Positions 6,401 to 6,931 of a stretch of DNA of 6,931 nucleotides are shown in pieces. This stretch comes from RGIG1959 sp045540655. Its GTDB lineage: Bacteria > Bacillota > Clostridia > Oscillospirales > Acutalibacteraceae. Every line of letters starts with the position of its first letter. Positions within the stretch are counted from its first letter, which is position 1. The stretch spans positions 1 through 6,931 of the forward strand of contig JAZQHP010000006.1 of NCBI GenBank assembly GCA_045540655.1, read 5' to 3'. Both the position numbers and the translations under genes were made by a program. The notes beneath the pieces were generated by a model. The model was not told where the DNA came from and did not search any database. It worked only from the letters and a program-made list of their open reading frames with translations.

Positions 6401-6913
6401 CTGCTCGGCGAAGCAGTGCAACAGGAAAAGGGCGAAATCCCCGCCGCCGCGGAGCAGGATTGCCTCATCGATCTGCCCGTGTGTGCGCACATTCCCGATG
6501 ACTACATCTTCGATCACGCCGGTCGGCTGGAAGCCTATCGCCGCATCGCGGACATCCGCTCGCACGAGGACAGTTTGGATGTCTATGACGAGCTGATCGA
6601 CCGCTACGGCGAGCCGCCTGCCGCTGTGCAGGGACTCGTCGAGGTGGCGCCCCTGCGTCATATGGCGATCAGTGCCGGCATTCTCGAGATCAAACAGCAG
6701 GGCGACACCCTCCTGCTCTACCCCGCCTCCCTGCAGATGCCGCGCGCGATGGCGCTGTCGGCGGCGCTCAAAGGGCGCATGCTGATCAGTGCGGGCTCGA
6801 AGCCCTATTATTCGGTAAAAATCCGCAAGGGGCTGACTTCGCTCGATACGCTGCGCGAGGTCATGGAGGCCGCCGCCACCCTCGACCAAAACGACCCGAC
6901 CGCGTTGATGTGA
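3431..6913 (+). CDS. mfd: Transcription-repair coupling factor Mfd
   Basis: ATP-driven DNA translocase that binds RNA polymerase stalled at DNA damage, pushes it off and recruits UvrA for nucleotide excision repair. The 1160-residue length fits the family (E. coli 1148, B. subtilis about 1177). Order of parts: UvrB-like N-terminal module (about 1-340) with ARDLTFGTMRSSSREYEQQR (82-101) and RGGIIDIFP (175-183), lacking a Walker A as is usual in Mfd; linker domain to about 480; RNA-polymerase-interacting CarD-like domain (about 488-560, GDYVVHAAHGIGIYLGI from 492); superfamily 2 translocase (about 590-935) with Walker A GDVGFGKTE (Lys647), DEEQ box (742-745), SATPIPRT (from 768), TTIIETGVDIPN (881-892) and QLRGRVGRS (911-919); TRG motif region (about 953-995, FKIALRDMEIRGAGNLLG from 956); C-terminal autoinhibitory domain (about 1020-1150). 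All motor motifs are intact, with no frameshift. It lies 123 bp after pth on the same strand with its own ribosome binding site. The stop is TGA at 6911-6913. Confidence 0.99.
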   Translation: MNTLLYSAVTSDPSVTALLAALTARETPALITGPAHIHRAAIAAAMAHDFKTPLVLTGDEAEAAKLTEDLQAMDVDAVLYPARDLTFGTMRSSSREYEQQRLAALGRLAAGGVDCVVACAEAAAQFTIPPDTLLMNTIDITADCPLPTDDLPKALAAAGYERVARVESAGQFAVRGGIIDIFPAAMPAPVRLELWGDTVDTLSHFDLNTQRRTDPLDAVSVPPAVELLCDDPTALAASLRALAASLRGKQQDARVWLEADAARLVGGEHLSLERYTPLLYRERATLLDYLPDSPVLVCEWSRVREQFHAAHWRMSEEIRSLLEQGKLCRSLDRFAAEEGAFFATLERRALAVTENFSRAVRDLPLRTNLHMNARQLPPFSGTTELLIDDLKDLMARHTAAVVLAGPEEKTAKVLCDDLKEAGLPCLFAPHPERPMRGRILVTTGGLSSGFDFPTGDVAILTHGRAARSKKRRLMNKQSRGTPIGSLEELKTGDYVVHAAHGIGIYLGIHQVSMQGIVKDYIKLEFAKGDMLYVPVTQLDLVSKYIGTKDDATVKLHKLGGMEWQRAKTRVRAAVKDIARELIALYAKRMATKGHAFPEDGEWQYDFERHFPYEETDDQLRCAEEIRRDMQRAVPMERLLCGDVGFGKTEIALRAAFRAIADGKQCILLVPTTILAYQHFNTALTRFDGFPVTIEMLSRFRTPKQQASILRRAQAGEVDLLIGTHRLLSDDVKMKDLGLFIIDEEQRFGVAQKEKIKEKYPTVDVLTLSATPIPRTLNMAISGIRDMSILEEAPQDRHPVQTFVMEHDAHLLQDAIARELRRGGQVYYLHNRIDDIERVAAAWQLRLPEARIAVAHGRMTEDQLSEIWQQVLDREIDILVCTTIIETGVDIPNVNTLIIENADRYGLSQLHQLRGRVGRSARRAFAYLTFQSGKVLDEVASKRLDAMREFTEFGAGFKIALRDMEIRGAGNLLGAQQHGHMEAVGYDMYLRLLGEAVQQEKGEIPAAAEQDCLIDLPVCAHIPDDYIFDHAGRLEAYRRIADIRSHEDSLDVYDELIDRYGEPPAAVQGLVEVAPLRHMAISAGILEIKQQGDTLLLYPASLQMPRAMALSAALKGRMLISAGSKPYYSVKIRKGLTSLDTLREVMEAAATLDQNDPTALM

Positions 6914-6927
6914 CCGGTCGCGGTCGG
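6896..6927 (+). terminator. Inverted repeat spanning the mfd stop: possible start of a terminator
   Basis: CCGACCGCG (6896-6904) and CGCGGTCGG (6919-6927) are perfect 9-base reverse complements separated by 14 bases that include the mfd stop codon. A competing small hairpin pairs GACCG (6912-6916) with CGGTC (6921-6925). Any T-tract that would make it an intrinsic terminator lies beyond the right edge, so the call is tentative. The repeat may also pair with sequence outside the window. Confidence 0.35.
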
Positions 6928-6931
6928 TGCG

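Noticed and set aside
3368..6889. 1173-codon open frame on the minus strand
   Set aside because: Codon-aligned complement of mfd. Its product is a His/Arg/Gly-rich sequence without known motifs, and the mfd reading on the plus strand is unambiguous.
1..6931. Mobile element, CRISPR array, tRNA/rRNA, toxin-antitoxin or defence cassette
   Set aside because: Nearly all of the window is covered by three intact housekeeping genes with similar codon use. There are no direct-repeat arrays, transposase motifs, tRNA-like folds or compositional breaks apart from the AT-rich promoter region.

Overview
The window is an ordinary chromosomal segment of a moderately GC-rich low-GC-lineage Gram-positive, most likely a member of the Clostridia (Bacillota), perhaps near the Oscillospiraceae/Ruminococcaceae. 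The evidence is the strong resemblance of the first gene to Clostridium symbiosum pyruvate phosphate dikinase, including identical numbering of most active-site residues, the pth-mfd gene pair typical of Bacillota, purine-rich Shine-Dalgarno sites, and sigma-A-type promoters with A-tracts. The taxon is an inference from recalled family sequences; no search was run.

Layout: (1) 1-2466, minus strand: ppdK, an 822-codon 5' part of pyruvate phosphate dikinase whose C-terminal end (about 50 residues, including the catalytic cysteine) lies beyond the left edge. (2) 2467-2707: a 241-bp AT-rich divergent control region. It holds a strong extended -10 promoter with an A-tract upstream for ppdK, a 5' leader with a small hairpin, and a separate promoter for the rightward genes. 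(3) 2708-3307, plus strand: pth, peptidyl-tRNA hydrolase, complete. (4) 3308-3430: a 123-bp spacer with GC-rich inverted repeats, a T6 tract, a second hairpin and a good ribosome binding site. (5) 3431-6913, plus strand: mfd, transcription-repair coupling factor, complete. (6) 6914-6931: 18 bases after mfd, containing half of an inverted repeat that starts inside the mfd coding end.

Functionally, ppdK belongs to central carbon metabolism (reversible pyruvate/PEP interconversion with ATP/Pi and AMP/PPi). Pth and Mfd are housekeeping rescue functions: Pth recycles peptidyl-tRNA dropped from stalled ribosomes, and Mfd removes stalled RNA polymerase and recruits nucleotide excision repair. Pth and Mfd may be co-transcribed, but the 123-bp structured gap leaves room for partial termination or independent expression of mfd.

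No mobile element, CRISPR array, tRNA, rRNA, phage gene or unknown gene cassette is visible, and I found no undescribed system. The points worth a second look are regulatory (the divergent intergenic region and the pth-mfd spacer) and compositional: the codons TTA, CTA and TCA are almost wholly avoided, which produces gene-length open frames on the antisense strand.
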